Below are positions 7,791-17,482 of a stretch of DNA of 64,000 nt, in pieces (the stretch's first letter is position 1; each line of letters opens with the position of its first letter). The notes below the pieces were generated by a model. The model did no database searches. It was not told the DNA's origin and was given only the letters and a program-made list of their open reading frames with translations. Position numbers and translations under genes: made by a program. Source of the DNA: Sphingobacteriia bacterium 28-36-52 (GTDB lineage: Bacteria; Bacteroidota; Bacteroidia; Chitinophagales; Chitinophagaceae); NCBI GenBank assembly GCA_002281575.1, contig NCGN01000004.1, forward strand, positions 62,001-126,000, written 5' to 3'.

Positions 7791-10700
7791 ATGAAATGTA
7801 CAACTGTTTTTAAGCATTTGCTTTTCCTTATCGGGTTTACAATAGGCATTATTATGCCTGCCATTTCTCAAAATAGAACGGTGAAAGGGACTATTTTAGA
7901 TGAAAAAAAGATCGCCATTGCAGGCGCTACTATTAAAATTAAAGGTTCTAACACAACAAGGGTTTCAGACAACAATGGTAATTTTTCCATTCCTATTGTA
8001 GGTGTTAAACAAACACTAGTAATTAGCTTCATTGGTTATGAAACCAATGAAATAGTATTAGGAGAAGAAGAAACGGTAAATATAGTATTACAATCTACTG
8101 CTACATCTTTAGATAATGTGGTGGTAAATGCCCTTGGTTTTGAAACCAGGAAAGATAAATTGGGTTACGCTACCAATCGAATTAGTGCAAATTCACTTAG
8201 TAATTCAAGTGAAGCTGGTTTATTAAATGCATTGGCTGGTAAATCTTCTGGTGTTAGGGTTGCTCGTTCTTCTGGGGATCCAGGGGGTGGTTCACAAATC
8301 TTAATTCGTGGACAGAGTACTATCACAAGAAGCACCGATCCTTTGATTGTGTTAGATGGGGTTCCGATTAGCGGAGATGCTAGAAATGAATCATCTGGAG
8401 GTCAAATTGTTCAACAAAGCAGATTAAACGATATTAACCCAGATGATATTGCCAATGTTCAAATATTAAAAGGGGCTTCTGCTGCTGCGCTTTGGGGTAC
8501 TAGGGCTGCCAATGGAGTAATCATTATTACTACCAAAAAAGGCAGCAGTGGATCAAAAGCGAATATTTCATTTAGGTCAACTGTTTCAATTGATCAAGTG
8601 AGTGCATTTTATGATTTGCAAGAAACTTACGGTCAAGGGAACAATGGTGTTTGGGCTGCCAATGCCATTAGAACTTGGGGAGATAAAATTGCAAATAGAA
8701 CTGGAGCAAGTGATGTATTAAATACAACTGGAGGATATTTTGTAGGAAATACGGGAAATACCATTTATCCAATTACCACAAAAAATTCAAAAGAAACTTT
8801 TAACCAAAAAAATTACGATGCCATTTTTAGAACTGGTCAATTTGTTGATAATTCTTTGAGTATTAGTGGTGGTGATTCCAAATCTAATTATTTTATTAGC
8901 ATCAGTGATTTAAACCAAAAAGGAGTTGCAAGGAACAGCAGTGATTATAGAAGAACCAGTTTTAGAGTTAATGCAAGTAGACAGTTAAATGAGTGGTTAA
9001 ACATTTCAAATAAAGCTTCTTATATTCTAACCAACTCTAATAGATTGCAGTCTGGTATAAATAATGCTGGTTTACTAATTGGATTATTGAGAACACCTGC
9101 AGACTTTGATAACACTGATTATATAGGTAATTATTATAGTTCTTCTGGTGGTGCATTTATTGCAAATCGACAACGTTCTTATAGAAATAGTTTGGGAGCC
9201 AGCACCAATCCTGGATTTAATAATCCTTTATGGGTAATTAACTCTTTAAATAATACTTCCCGAGTTAATCGTTTTATTAATTCTGCTGAAGTAAATATAA
9301 AACCAGCTCAATGGTTTACATTTACAACAAGAGCAGGTATTGATTATTTTACGGATCGTCAAAGCAATTATTTTCCCTATTTCACTGCCAATGCAATTAC
9401 TGGAAGATATGATAGAGATGAATACAGCGAGTTTCAATTCAATTTAGATTTAATTGCACGTGCAACTCATGATTTTTCTGAAAAACTTTCTGGTAATATG
9501 GTTTTGGGTTTTAACTACAATAGCTTAAAAACAACCAATATTGGGGGGCAAGCTTTGAACTTTATTTTACCTAATGGTCCTCGTGACTTCAACAATGTAA
9601 CACCTGCGAACCTTACCGTTTCTGATAGTTATTTAAACAGATTGACCAATGCGGGTTATACCAGTATTGGTATGTCTTGGGATAATCAACTATTTATAAA
9701 TGCCACTGGAAGACTTGAGGCAGCTTCTACATTTGGACAATTAGCTAAAAAAGCATTCTTCTATCCATCTGCAGATGTGGCATGGCAATTTAATCAATTG
9801 AAAACTTTTGAAAATGCCAAATGGTTTTCTTTTGGTAAAATAAGGGCTTCTATGGGTATTGTAGGAGTTCAACCACAAGCCTATCAAACAGCCACTAATT
9901 ATGTAACAAGAACTTGGCAAGATGGATTGGGTGGGGCTTTAGATCCTGCTTTATATGGAACTGGTTCTTATATTCAAAGTGTAAATAAAGGCAATCCATT
10001 CTTGCGTCCTGAAAGAAAGCAAGAAGTTGAAGCGGGTCTAGACTTGAGATTTTTAAACAACAAATTAACTTTTAGTATTTCAGCCTATCGAAATGAAACA
10101 GTTGATGCATTGATTTCTGTTACCCAATCTCCAGCATCAGGATTTAATACCTTTTATACCAATGCTGGGACAATTGAAAATAAAGGGGTAGAAATTGATT
10201 TAGGGTATAATGTATTAGCAAAAAATGATTGGACTTTAGACTTGAATTTGAATTGGACTCGAAATAGAAATTTAGTTACGAATTTAAGTGGAGCTGGTTC
10301 AATTACATTAGGTGGAAGTGCGGGTGTCTCTTCAAGAGCTGTGGAGGGTTATCCACTGGGAGTGCTGTACTCTAATGTTTTTCAAAGAGACGCAACAGGA
10401 AAAAGAGTGTTAAATGCAAATGGATTTCCAACAGTTGATCCAACTGCCGTTCCAATTGGAGACCCCAACCCAGAATGGAGAGCAGCATTTGGTTTTAATC
10501 TTAAGTATAAGCAACTGTATTTAAATGCTTTGATGGAGCATTCTCAAGGTGGTCAAGTCATTAATGGAACAGAAGCTGTTTTGTTAGATTACGGTACAAG
10601 TGCAAAGACAGGTTTTGAAAGAACTTCGACTAAAGATTTAAAACGATATAACGGTACCACTATATTAGCTGGCACTCCTTTTAGAGGGAATATTGGAAAT

Positions 10701-11036
10701 TTTGGTGGAGCAGATGTTGCACTAGATCAAAGCTGGTATACAGGTCCTGGGGGTTGGTTTGGGAATGTGGGTGAATCATTTTTAGAAGATGCTACTTGGA
10801 CAAGATTTAGAGAAATAAATCTTGGATACAATATTACCAGCAACTATTTGAAACAAAAATTTGGCCTCAGTTCCATTGGTCTAGAGTTAAGTGGCAGAAA
10901 TTTATTTATCATCAGTAAAGTAAATGGATACGATCCTGATGCCAATGTGTCTGGTTCAGGCTCAGGAAGGGGTGTTATATATTTTGTAAATCCACCGACT
11001 CGATCTTATTCATTTACGTTGAAACTGAACTTTTAA
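7791..11036 (+). CDS. SusC/RagA-family TonB-linked outer membrane protein
   Basis: A 1081-residue outer-membrane transporter of SusC size. A signal peptide (about residues 1-27, ending near AISQN) is followed by a carboxypeptidase-like regulatory domain (about 28-105, with GTILDEKKIAIAGATIKIKG), the SusC linker (VVNALGFETRKDKLGYA near 118) and a plug domain (IRGQSTIT, LIVLDGVPI, INPDDIANVQILKGASAAALWG). The 22-strand barrel follows and ends in a terminal aromatic residue (FTLKLNF). It would import a substrate with the SusD lipoprotein encoded 16 nt downstream, energised by TonB. The substrate is not evident; there are no glycoside hydrolases beside it. Confidence 0.96.
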   Translation: MKCTTVFKHLLFLIGFTIGIIMPAISQNRTVKGTILDEKKIAIAGATIKIKGSNTTRVSDNNGNFSIPIVGVKQTLVISFIGYETNEIVLGEEETVNIVLQSTATSLDNVVVNALGFETRKDKLGYATNRISANSLSNSSEAGLLNALAGKSSGVRVARSSGDPGGGSQILIRGQSTITRSTDPLIVLDGVPISGDARNESSGGQIVQQSRLNDINPDDIANVQILKGASAAALWGTRAANGVIIITTKKGSSGSKANISFRSTVSIDQVSAFYDLQETYGQGNNGVWAANAIRTWGDKIANRTGASDVLNTTGGYFVGNTGNTIYPITTKNSKETFNQKNYDAIFRTGQFVDNSLSISGGDSKSNYFISISDLNQKGVARNSSDYRRTSFRVNASRQLNEWLNISNKASYILTNSNRLQSGINNAGLLIGLLRTPADFDNTDYIGNYYSSSGGAFIANRQRSYRNSLGASTNPGFNNPLWVINSLNNTSRVNRFINSAEVNIKPAQWFTFTTRAGIDYFTDRQSNYFPYFTANAITGRYDRDEYSEFQFNLDLIARATHDFSEKLSGNMVLGFNYNSLKTTNIGGQALNFILPNGPRDFNNVTPANLTVSDSYLNRLTNAGYTSIGMSWDNQLFINATGRLEAASTFGQLAKKAFFYPSADVAWQFNQLKTFENAKWFSFGKIRASMGIVGVQPQAYQTATNYVTRTWQDGLGGALDPALYGTGSYIQSVNKGNPFLRPERKQEVEAGLDLRFLNNKLTFSISAYRNETVDALISVTQSPASGFNTFYTNAGTIENKGVEIDLGYNVLAKNDWTLDLNLNWTRNRNLVTNLSGAGSITLGGSAGVSSRAVEGYPLGVLYSNVFQRDATGKRVLNANGFPTVDPTAVPIGDPNPEWRAAFGFNLKYKQLYLNALMEHSQGGQVINGTEAVLLDYGTSAKTGFERTSTKDLKRYNGTTILAGTPFRGNIGNFGGADVALDQSWYTGPGGWFGNVGESFLEDATWTRFREINLGYNITSNYLKQKFGLSSIGLELSGRNLFIISKVNGYDPDANVSGSGSGRGVIYFVNPPTRSYSFTLKLNF

Positions 11037-11052
11037 TTCTTTAAATATTATT

Positions 11053-12468
11053 GTGATGAAAAAATATATATACGGCATAATCATGATTGCTACCATCTCC
11101 ATTTCATGTAATAAAATGGTTGAAGGCATTAATAATGATCCAAATAATCCGTTGGATTCAGATCCCAACAGTATGCTAACCAGTATCATGGTGGGTAATA
11201 TGAATATCCAAGAGGGGGATTTGGCCAGATTTGCAGGAATGTGGTCTGGATATTTTAGAGGATATACGCAACAATACCAGAGTTATCATCAATATTCAGT
11301 AATCGCTAGAAATTTCGATGACTCATGGAGAACAATTTACTCTGGTGTTTATAAAAATATAAAACTTTTAAAATCAAAAGCACATCAAGTAAATAATAAA
11401 AGAATGGTAGGGGTGGCTCAGGTTATTGAAGCAAATTTATTAGGTACTACCACTGCACTATGGGGAGATATTCCTTATACCGAAGCAGCAGATGATCGGT
11501 ATGCTAATCCAAAGTTTGATGGTCAGGCAGGTGTTTATGCAGCTATTCAAACTCTGTTAGACAGCGCAATAGTCAATTTAAATTCCTCTGCATTTGTGAG
11601 TTTTGCAGCTCAGGATATCCATTTTGCTGGAAATATGACCAGATGGATTCAAACAGCTAATACCTTAAAAGCAAGGTATTTTATGCATACGCGTGAATAT
11701 CAGAAAGCAATCACAGCTGCGCAAAGTGGAATAAATTCTCAAGCCAATAATTTTATGGCTCCTCATAATGAATCTAATAGAGGGGCATTTAATTTATACT
11801 TCCAATTTTTATCATTAGACAGACGGAATTGGATTGATGCTACAGGTATGTATGGAGTAAATTTATTGAATCCGACTAGAACAGGAAATAGAAGTAATAC
11901 TAAAACAGTTGAAAGAGCAAGATGGAATTATTTTTATAATTCTCCTTCTAATTTGAATTTTACTATAAATGGTTTCTTCGGACAAAATACATTTTTCCCA
12001 TTGGCAACTTTTGCAGAGAACTTATTGATTTTAGCTGAAGCCGATGCGAGGCTTAATGGGTTTACAGCCGGACTTGCCAGGTTAAATACTTATAGAGCCT
12101 ATATGAATACAGGTGCTTATATCAATACCACTTATTTAACTACGGGTAATTTCAGATATGACCCTTATGTGGCAGCTGATTTTTTAGCAGGCGGAATTGA
12201 AAACACCCAATTGCCAACCTTGCCTCAAGACAGAGCATTGTTGCGTGAAATTCTAGAAGAAAGATATATTACATTTATTGGTCAAATTGAAGGCTTTAAC
12301 GACTTGAGAAGAACTTTTAAGGAGAGCGATATTAAAGTGAATGTACCTTTGAATTTCGGTGCAAGTTTTCCTCAACGTTTCATTTATCCGCAAGTTGAAA
12401 TTGATATTAATAAATCAATTCCATCCGTTCTTCCAACTTTATTTGAGCCAACACCAATTAATAAATAG
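11053..12468 (+). CDS. SusD/RagB-like surface lipoprotein
   Basis: A 471-residue substrate-binding partner of the preceding SusC protein. The N-terminus has a lipoprotein signal (IATISISC, with the lipid-carrying Cys near residue 19), followed by NNDPNNP, common near the N-terminus of this family. TPR-like helices with LGTTTALWGDIPYTEAAD near residues 131-148 and a C-terminal EERYITFIGQIEGFNDLRRT segment match the SusD-like subgroup. The gap of 16 nt to susC indicates one operon. The start could be the ATG at 11053 or the next codon (MMKK). It is expected on the cell surface, capping the SusC barrel. Confidence 0.94.
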   Translation: MMKKYIYGIIMIATISISCNKMVEGINNDPNNPLDSDPNSMLTSIMVGNMNIQEGDLARFAGMWSGYFRGYTQQYQSYHQYSVIARNFDDSWRTIYSGVYKNIKLLKSKAHQVNNKRMVGVAQVIEANLLGTTTALWGDIPYTEAADDRYANPKFDGQAGVYAAIQTLLDSAIVNLNSSAFVSFAAQDIHFAGNMTRWIQTANTLKARYFMHTREYQKAITAAQSGINSQANNFMAPHNESNRGAFNLYFQFLSLDRRNWIDATGMYGVNLLNPTRTGNRSNTKTVERARWNYFYNSPSNLNFTINGFFGQNTFFPLATFAENLLILAEADARLNGFTAGLARLNTYRAYMNTGAYINTTYLTTGNFRYDPYVAADFLAGGIENTQLPTLPQDRALLREILEERYITFIGQIEGFNDLRRTFKESDIKVNVPLNFGASFPQRFIYPQVEIDINKSIPSVLPTLFEPTPINK

Positions 12469-12496
12469 TTTGTGTAAATACTAAGGGTTTATTCGT

Positions 12497-13234
12497 ATGA
12501 AAAAAAATATCACAGTTCTATTTTTGTTTATTTCAGTAACTGTATTTGCTGCTGAAATAAAAGACACTGTTCGGGTTTTATTTGTTGGGAATAGTTACGT
12601 TTATTACAATAATCTCTCTCAAATGATTGGATTAATTACTGATAGCATGGATACCAAAATCATCTGTAGAAAGTCTACTGTTGGTGGAGCAAATTTGGGA
12701 GAGCATTGGAAAGGCTTAAGGGGATTAAAATCAAAAGAGCTTATTGCTACCAATAAATTTGATATAGTTGTTGTGCAAGACAATAGTATGTGGCCAATCC
12801 AATACAAAGACAGTTTATTTTTATATGGGCAATTGTTTTGCAATTATATCCAAAATGTTGGTGCCAAACCTTATCTGTACAGCACTTGGGCACGTGAAAA
12901 AACACCAGAGACCCAGCCCCAAATAAGTGCGGCATATCAATCTTTGGCAAAAAAAGTTGGAGCTACAGTTGTTCCGGTTGGCGATAGTTGGGCATTAGCG
13001 AGAAAAACAAACCCTGGGATGAACTTATTTCACTCTGATGGATCACATCCTTCTAATTTGGGTACTTTTTTAATTGCATTAGGCTTTGTAAAGAAAATCA
13101 CTGGACGGTTACCCAATAAATTTGCTACTGTTTATAACTATTTAGATAAAGATGGCGAAACCTTTAGGATAATGCAATTAACCAATGAGGAAATTCAGTT
13201 TTGTGTTAAAGTAGTCAATGAGGTTGTTCATTAA
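12497..13234 (+). CDS. Secreted SGNH/GDSL-family hydrolase
   Basis: A 245-residue protein with a signal peptide (about 1-19). The SGNH fold is indicated by VLFVGNSYVYYNN (nucleophile Ser33 in a G-N-S-Y version of block I), a central VVVQDNSMWP and the block V DGSH motif with Asp181 and His184. Such enzymes are esterases or lipases, often deacetylating carbohydrates. It follows susD by 28 nt, so it probably processes the substrate handled by SusC/SusD, for example by removing acyl groups. The GNSY variant of GDSL places it with the DUF4886-like members rather than classical lipases. Confidence 0.85.
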   Translation: MKKNITVLFLFISVTVFAAEIKDTVRVLFVGNSYVYYNNLSQMIGLITDSMDTKIICRKSTVGGANLGEHWKGLRGLKSKELIATNKFDIVVVQDNSMWPIQYKDSLFLYGQLFCNYIQNVGAKPYLYSTWAREKTPETQPQISAAYQSLAKKVGATVVPVGDSWALARKTNPGMNLFHSDGSHPSNLGTFLIALGFVKKITGRLPNKFATVYNYLDKDGETFRIMQLTNEEIQFCVKVVNEVVH

Positions 13235-13260
13235 TTTTTCCTTCAATATTAATTGTGATT

Positions 13261-14484
13261 ATGGTTAAGAAAATTGCTACCAACCTAACATTTTGGGTTT
13301 TGTTTGCCATCACTGCAGGTATTTTGTTGGGTCATTTTTTTCCGGAGCAGGGTGTGGCTATGCAGCCCTTGGGTAAGTACTTTATAGACATCATTAAACT
13401 ATTTATTAACCCTATTATATTGTTAACCATTGTCACGGGTATTTGTGGTATGGGCGATTTGAAAAAAGTGGGTAAAGTGGGTGGTAAAGCCATTTTGTAT
13501 TTTGAAATTGTAACTACCCTTGCTTTATTAATAGGATTAGGGGTGGCATTCTTATTTAAGCCTGGTGCTGGTGTAAATACGGCTGCCGTAAATAAGGGAG
13601 ATATTTCTACATACAGTGGTGCGCCAATTTCTATTTCGTGGGTGCAATTTTTTAAAGATAATATTACTATACAAGTATTGATTTTGGCAATTGTGTCTGG
13701 AATTATCATTAGCAAGTCAACATATAAAGACAAGATTTTGCGTGGGTTTTATTTTAGTTCCAAATATGTTTTCAAGGGATTGCACTGGGTGATGAAGTTG
13801 GCCCCCATTGGGGCTTTTGGCGGAATGGCTTATACCATTGGCAAATATGGTGTGGCAACTTTATTACCGCTGGGTAAACTAATGGCTTGTGTTTATATTA
13901 CTATGGCCTTATTTATTTTCTTGATTTTAGGTAGCGTATTACGCTACTATAAAATCAGTATTTGGAAATTCTTGGGGTATATCAAAAATGAATTGCTGAT
14001 TGTATTGGGAACCTCTTCTTCAGAAGCAGCATTGCCCTCATTGATGGAGAAGTTAGAACATATGGGTTGCCATAAATCGGTAGTAGGATTGGTGGTTCCT
14101 GCAGGTTACTCTTTTAATTTAGATGGCACTTCTATTTATTTGTCAATGGCCATTGTTTTTTTAGCGCAAGTATTTGACGTTACCTTGAATTTGGAACAAA
14201 TCATTACCATTATTGGTATTTTGATGGTTACTTCAAAGGGCGCTGCAGGCGTTACGGGAAGTGGTTTTATTATATTGGCTTCTACACTTGCAGCCACCAA
14301 AGTAATTCCTATTGAAGGATTAGCGCTCTTGCTAGGTGTAGATCGTTTTATGTCTGAAGCAAGGGCCATCACCAATTTTATTGGTAATGGCGTTGCTACA
14401 ATTTTTATTGCTAATAATGAGAAAATGTTCGATAAGGGAAGAATGCATAAAGCTTTTCACAAGCACGATATAAATGATTATTGA
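13261..14484 (+). CDS. Dicarboxylate/amino acid:cation symporter (DctA/GltP family)
   Basis: An inner-membrane symporter of 407 residues with about eight membrane helices and two re-entrant loops. It carries the family signatures TSSSEAALPSL, GYSFNLDGTSIY, TSKGAAGVTGSG and DRFMSEARAITNF, which form the substrate and cation sites. The DRFMSEARA motif is more typical of C4-dicarboxylate than glutamate carriers, so uptake of succinate-like acids is the better guess. I chose the ATG at 13261 over the GTG two codons upstream. It follows the SGNH gene by 26 nt and may take in an acid released by that enzyme. Confidence 0.93.
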   Translation: MVKKIATNLTFWVLFAITAGILLGHFFPEQGVAMQPLGKYFIDIIKLFINPIILLTIVTGICGMGDLKKVGKVGGKAILYFEIVTTLALLIGLGVAFLFKPGAGVNTAAVNKGDISTYSGAPISISWVQFFKDNITIQVLILAIVSGIIISKSTYKDKILRGFYFSSKYVFKGLHWVMKLAPIGAFGGMAYTIGKYGVATLLPLGKLMACVYITMALFIFLILGSVLRYYKISIWKFLGYIKNELLIVLGTSSSEAALPSLMEKLEHMGCHKSVVGLVVPAGYSFNLDGTSIYLSMAIVFLAQVFDVTLNLEQIITIIGILMVTSKGAAGVTGSGFIILASTLAATKVIPIEGLALLLGVDRFMSEARAITNFIGNGVATIFIANNEKMFDKGRMHKAFHKHDINDY

Positions 14485-17043
14485 TTATTTCAATCGCATT
14501 CTCCAACCTGCATACAACATTCTTCCGTTGATGGGTCCCCAAACTAACGATGCATCAAAATAAGGACCGAATGGATTTGCAGCGGATACAATCACCCCTT
14601 GTTGAAAAAAGTTCGTAATGTTTTCTGCTCCTATATAAAAATCCATTGATTTATTTTTGCCTACAGTCTTACTAATTTGTGCCGCCATTAAATAAAAATC
14701 GGGCGACATGGCTTCTCTTTGAAATTGAATTGGATTACTCAAGGTAGAAGGAATTCTTTTTTGTCCATTGTAAGTAATGGTATAATTGAATTTCCAATTA
14801 TTACCTGTTGTATAGTCCAAACTTAAGAAGGCCCTATGTTGTGAAACAAATGGTCTTTGTAATAATTCATTGCCATATGTTGTTTTTACATCAAAAAAGC
14901 GATAAGCCATTTTAACTTCTAATTGACTAATTGGTTCCATACTCAACTCTGTTTGAAAACTATTGGAGTAGGATTTTCCTTTCAAATTGTAAAAACGAAT
15001 TTCATTGGTGGTTTCCAAATCGGTTACTACTTGATTGGTAAAATCATTTCTAAAATAGTCGATTGCTAAGCTGGCTTTTCTGTTGAATAGTCTAAAGGAT
15101 TGATCAAAGCTGATGCCTCTGTTCCAAGCAATTTCTGGATCTAGACCATATGCTTTTCCTGCACCGGCGCCAATAATATTTAACTGCCTTGCACTTACGA
15201 GTATGCCTGTATTCTCTGCAAAAATATTGGCTGTTCTTTGTCCTCTTCCTGCACTAATTCTAAAGATACTTCCTTTAAATGGTTCGTATCGAATATGCAA
15301 TCTAGGTGTTAGGAATGCACCAAATAAATTATTGTGATCTCCTCTGATACCCGCTACCATACTCAGTTTTTCTGAAGCCGTATACGTGTATTCAAAAAAT
15401 GCACCTGCTACAGTTTCTCTTCTTTGGTAATTGGTGGTATTAAATAATTCATTGTAATTATCGTGTTGTAAACTCAATCCTGTTCTAAACTTATGATTGG
15501 TGTTTCCAATGATGCTTTGGTAAATTAAATTGCTATAAAAACTTTTTTGATTGGCATTGTAAATGGTTTTTCCAAAAAATGAATTTTGATCATGGTTAAT
15601 TGCTGCAATTTGCAAACCAATGCTCTTGTATACTTTTTGTGGAAATACATATCCAATTTTTGCAAAGCCTTCATATCGATTGGTGTTGATTCCTAAACCA
15701 TAAATGCTATTAGAATTCTGGTGTTGCTTTGGATTAAAACTGGTTTGTCCGCCTGTTTTGTTGTCTTTCATTACTTTGATGCCCATCTGTGCCATCCAGC
15801 CTTTTGAATCGTTGTATTGGTACCTATTTACCATGCTGAACTGATTGCCTGTAGGTAAATCCCTAAATCCATCTTTATTAAAATCGATATTGCTGTTATT
15901 TAAAAAATTATCGTGCAATAATAATCCCGCAGACCATTTTTCAGTTAGTTTGGTTTGAAGATTTAAGTTTAAATCGGTCTTTCCAAATTCATTAATATAA
16001 ATATTGGCCAAGAGTCTTTCTCCTACTGCGGGCTTTTTTAATTCTACATTAATTTGTCCGGCAATGCTTTCAAATCCATTCGCAACCGATCCTACTCCCT
16101 TGGTTAATTGAATAGATTCAATCCATGGTCCTGCTATAGAGTTTAGCCCAAGCGGAGTGGCCAATCCCCTTGGCCCAGGTAAATTTTCTACGGTGAGTTG
16201 AGTATAGTTGCCGCTTAGGCCCAATAGCTGTATTTGCTTTGATCCGGTTACTGCGTCGTTATACGATACATCTACTGATGGATTGGTTTCAAAGCTTTCA
16301 CTCAAATTACAACAGGCTGCTTTCAATAACTCTTTAGCCGTCATGATTTCTGAGCGTATTGGGCTAATAGTACTAATATAACTTGATCTTCGCGAGTTGG
16401 TTACCGTTACGTTTTGTAATTGTTGATCGTCTGCTAATATCACTTTTAAGGTAGACGGATTTTCAACAGTAAATGTGTCTGATTGGTAGCCTACATAACT
16501 GATGATTAATCTATTTGAGCTGGTTGTCATTGGGATACTAAAATATCCGAGGCTATCGGTTAATACACCTCTTTCTGTATTTAACCATTTAATAGATGCT
16601 TGGAACAATGGGTTGAATTGTCCTTTTTTATCGGCTTCCAATACGATTCCTCTTACTTCGTCGGTATTGATATTTTCTGCATCATGTGCTTTTTTATTTT
16701 CATCGCGATAATGACAACACTCGGGTAATTCGTTGTACACATTGTCTTTCGCTTTCTTATTCAGTAAGTCGTGTCCTGCTTCTACAATTCTGTTTTTAAT
16801 TTTATTAATATTCACTAAAGCAGGAAAATAATGTAGGGTCAACATTTTGGACGCAATGTCCCAATCTGCTTTTTGTACCCCTTTCCCTTTAGCTGCTTCT
16901 TCAATTCTTTCCTTACACATTTCGCAGGCGCCTTCTACTCTGAACTGTATGGTGGTTGCACTAGTATCGGTTGTTTGTGCGGTTACGGCATTGGTAGTAC
17001 TTAATAATAGTAATACCAATAACCCGAATATATTTTTTTTCAT
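14485..17043 (-). CDS. TonB-dependent receptor with N-terminal HMA metal-binding domain
   Basis: An 852-residue outer-membrane receptor with an uncommon N-terminus. After a signal peptide (about 1-22) comes an HMA domain (about 30-95) with the copper-type CEMC site (Cys40, Cys43), then a carboxypeptidase-like regulatory domain (about 128-205), a plug domain (ESFETNPSVDVSYNDAVTGSKQIQLLGLSGNYTQ region split over about 240-335) and the barrel ending in WRMRLK. A His/Cys-rich linker (LPECCHYRDENKKAH) follows the HMA domain. The neighbours on the same strand encode small metal-binding proteins, so copper or another soft metal is the probable ligand. Its 3' end abuts the convergent symporter gene without a gap. 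Confidence 0.93.
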   Translation of the reverse strand: MKKNIFGLLVLLLLSTTNAVTAQTTDTSATTIQFRVEGACEMCKERIEEAAKGKGVQKADWDIASKMLTLHYFPALVNINKIKNRIVEAGHDLLNKKAKDNVYNELPECCHYRDENKKAHDAENINTDEVRGIVLEADKKGQFNPLFQASIKWLNTERGVLTDSLGYFSIPMTTSSNRLIISYVGYQSDTFTVENPSTLKVILADDQQLQNVTVTNSRRSSYISTISPIRSEIMTAKELLKAACCNLSESFETNPSVDVSYNDAVTGSKQIQLLGLSGNYTQLTVENLPGPRGLATPLGLNSIAGPWIESIQLTKGVGSVANGFESIAGQINVELKKPAVGERLLANIYINEFGKTDLNLNLQTKLTEKWSAGLLLHDNFLNNSNIDFNKDGFRDLPTGNQFSMVNRYQYNDSKGWMAQMGIKVMKDNKTGGQTSFNPKQHQNSNSIYGLGINTNRYEGFAKIGYVFPQKVYKSIGLQIAAINHDQNSFFGKTIYNANQKSFYSNLIYQSIIGNTNHKFRTGLSLQHDNYNELFNTTNYQRRETVAGAFFEYTYTASEKLSMVAGIRGDHNNLFGAFLTPRLHIRYEPFKGSIFRISAGRGQRTANIFAENTGILVSARQLNIIGAGAGKAYGLDPEIAWNRGISFDQSFRLFNRKASLAIDYFRNDFTNQVVTDLETTNEIRFYNLKGKSYSNSFQTELSMEPISQLEVKMAYRFFDVKTTYGNELLQRPFVSQHRAFLSLDYTTGNNWKFNYTITYNGQKRIPSTLSNPIQFQREAMSPDFYLMAAQISKTVGKNKSMDFYIGAENITNFFQQGVIVSAANPFGPYFDASLVWGPINGRMLYAGWRMRLK

Positions 17044-17056
17044 CTTCTTCTATTTT

Positions 17057-17091
17057 AAAAATTTCCTGACACAACATAATGTGTCAGGAAA
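17057..17091 (-). terminator. Intrinsic terminator or attenuator between metal genes
   Basis: A perfect 12-bp inverted repeat (17062-17073 with 17080-17091) around a 6-nt loop is followed on the minus strand by five T (complement of 17057-17061). It lies between the heavy-metal-binding gene and the HMA-TonB receptor gene, which are transcribed in that order. It could end the upstream message or lower readthrough into the receptor gene. Confidence 0.85.
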
Positions 17092-17098
17092 TAATGAA

Positions 17099-17389
17099 TT
17101 AATGCTTGCTATGCGCAGGCTTTGCTTCTTTTAAAGCCATACCGCATTTACTGCATTTTGCATCTTTTTTAGTACTGGTAATATCTGCATGCATTGGGCA
17201 TACATATTTTTTTACCGGTGTTAAAGCCATTTTACATTTGCTGCATTTGTCTTTTTCTGTTCCAATAATTTCTGGATGCATTGGGCAAGAATGGGTGGCT
17301 TTTGTACTGTCTTGCTTAGGTGCAGTTTGTTGTGCATAGGTAGCAAGGCTTAAGAAACCTGCTAATACTAGCATGATGGTTTTTTTCAT
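17099..17389 (-). CDS. Small secreted heavy-metal-binding-domain protein
   Basis: A 96-residue protein with a signal peptide (about 1-20) and two tandem copies of the heavy-metal-binding domain: Cys35-Pro-Met-His with Cys49, Cys52 and Met54, and Cys64-Pro-Met-His with Cys79, Cys82 and Met84. This CPMH...CxxCxM pattern is the one attached to copper/silver efflux proteins such as CusB and CopA in many genomes; here it is free-standing and periplasmic. The tail is His/Lys rich. It precedes the HMA-TonB receptor gene across a terminator. Periplasmic copper binding or delivery is the likely role. Confidence 0.9.
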   Translation of the reverse strand: MKKTIMLVLAGFLSLATYAQQTAPKQDSTKATHSCPMHPEIIGTEKDKCSKCKMALTPVKKYVCPMHADITSTKKDAKCSKCGMALKEAKPAHSKH

Positions 17390-17439
17390 GTTGGTTTAAT
17401 TTATGTTTGATAAAGAAGATGCGGTATAATAACGCCAAT

Positions 17440-17467
17440 AGATACTACATAAGAATGCGTAGTATCT
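17440..17467. repeat. Inverted repeat between two metal-cluster genes
   Basis: AGATACTAC at 17440-17448 pairs with GTAGTATCT at 17459-17467, a 9-bp stem with a 10-nt loop. It lies just after the HYC_CC_PP-type gene on the minus strand but is not followed by a T run, so it could be a weak terminator or an operator. Confidence 0.4.
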
Positions 17468-17482
17468 AACTAAAGAAGGGTA

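Noticed and set aside
13332..13733. 133-codon open frame antisense to the symporter gene
   Set aside because: It is a shadow of a strongly conserved transporter gene.
14484..14485. Possible gene fusion or assembly break where symporter and receptor genes abut
   Set aside because: Both stop codons are present and the proteins have their full expected C-termini; the genes simply converge without a gap.
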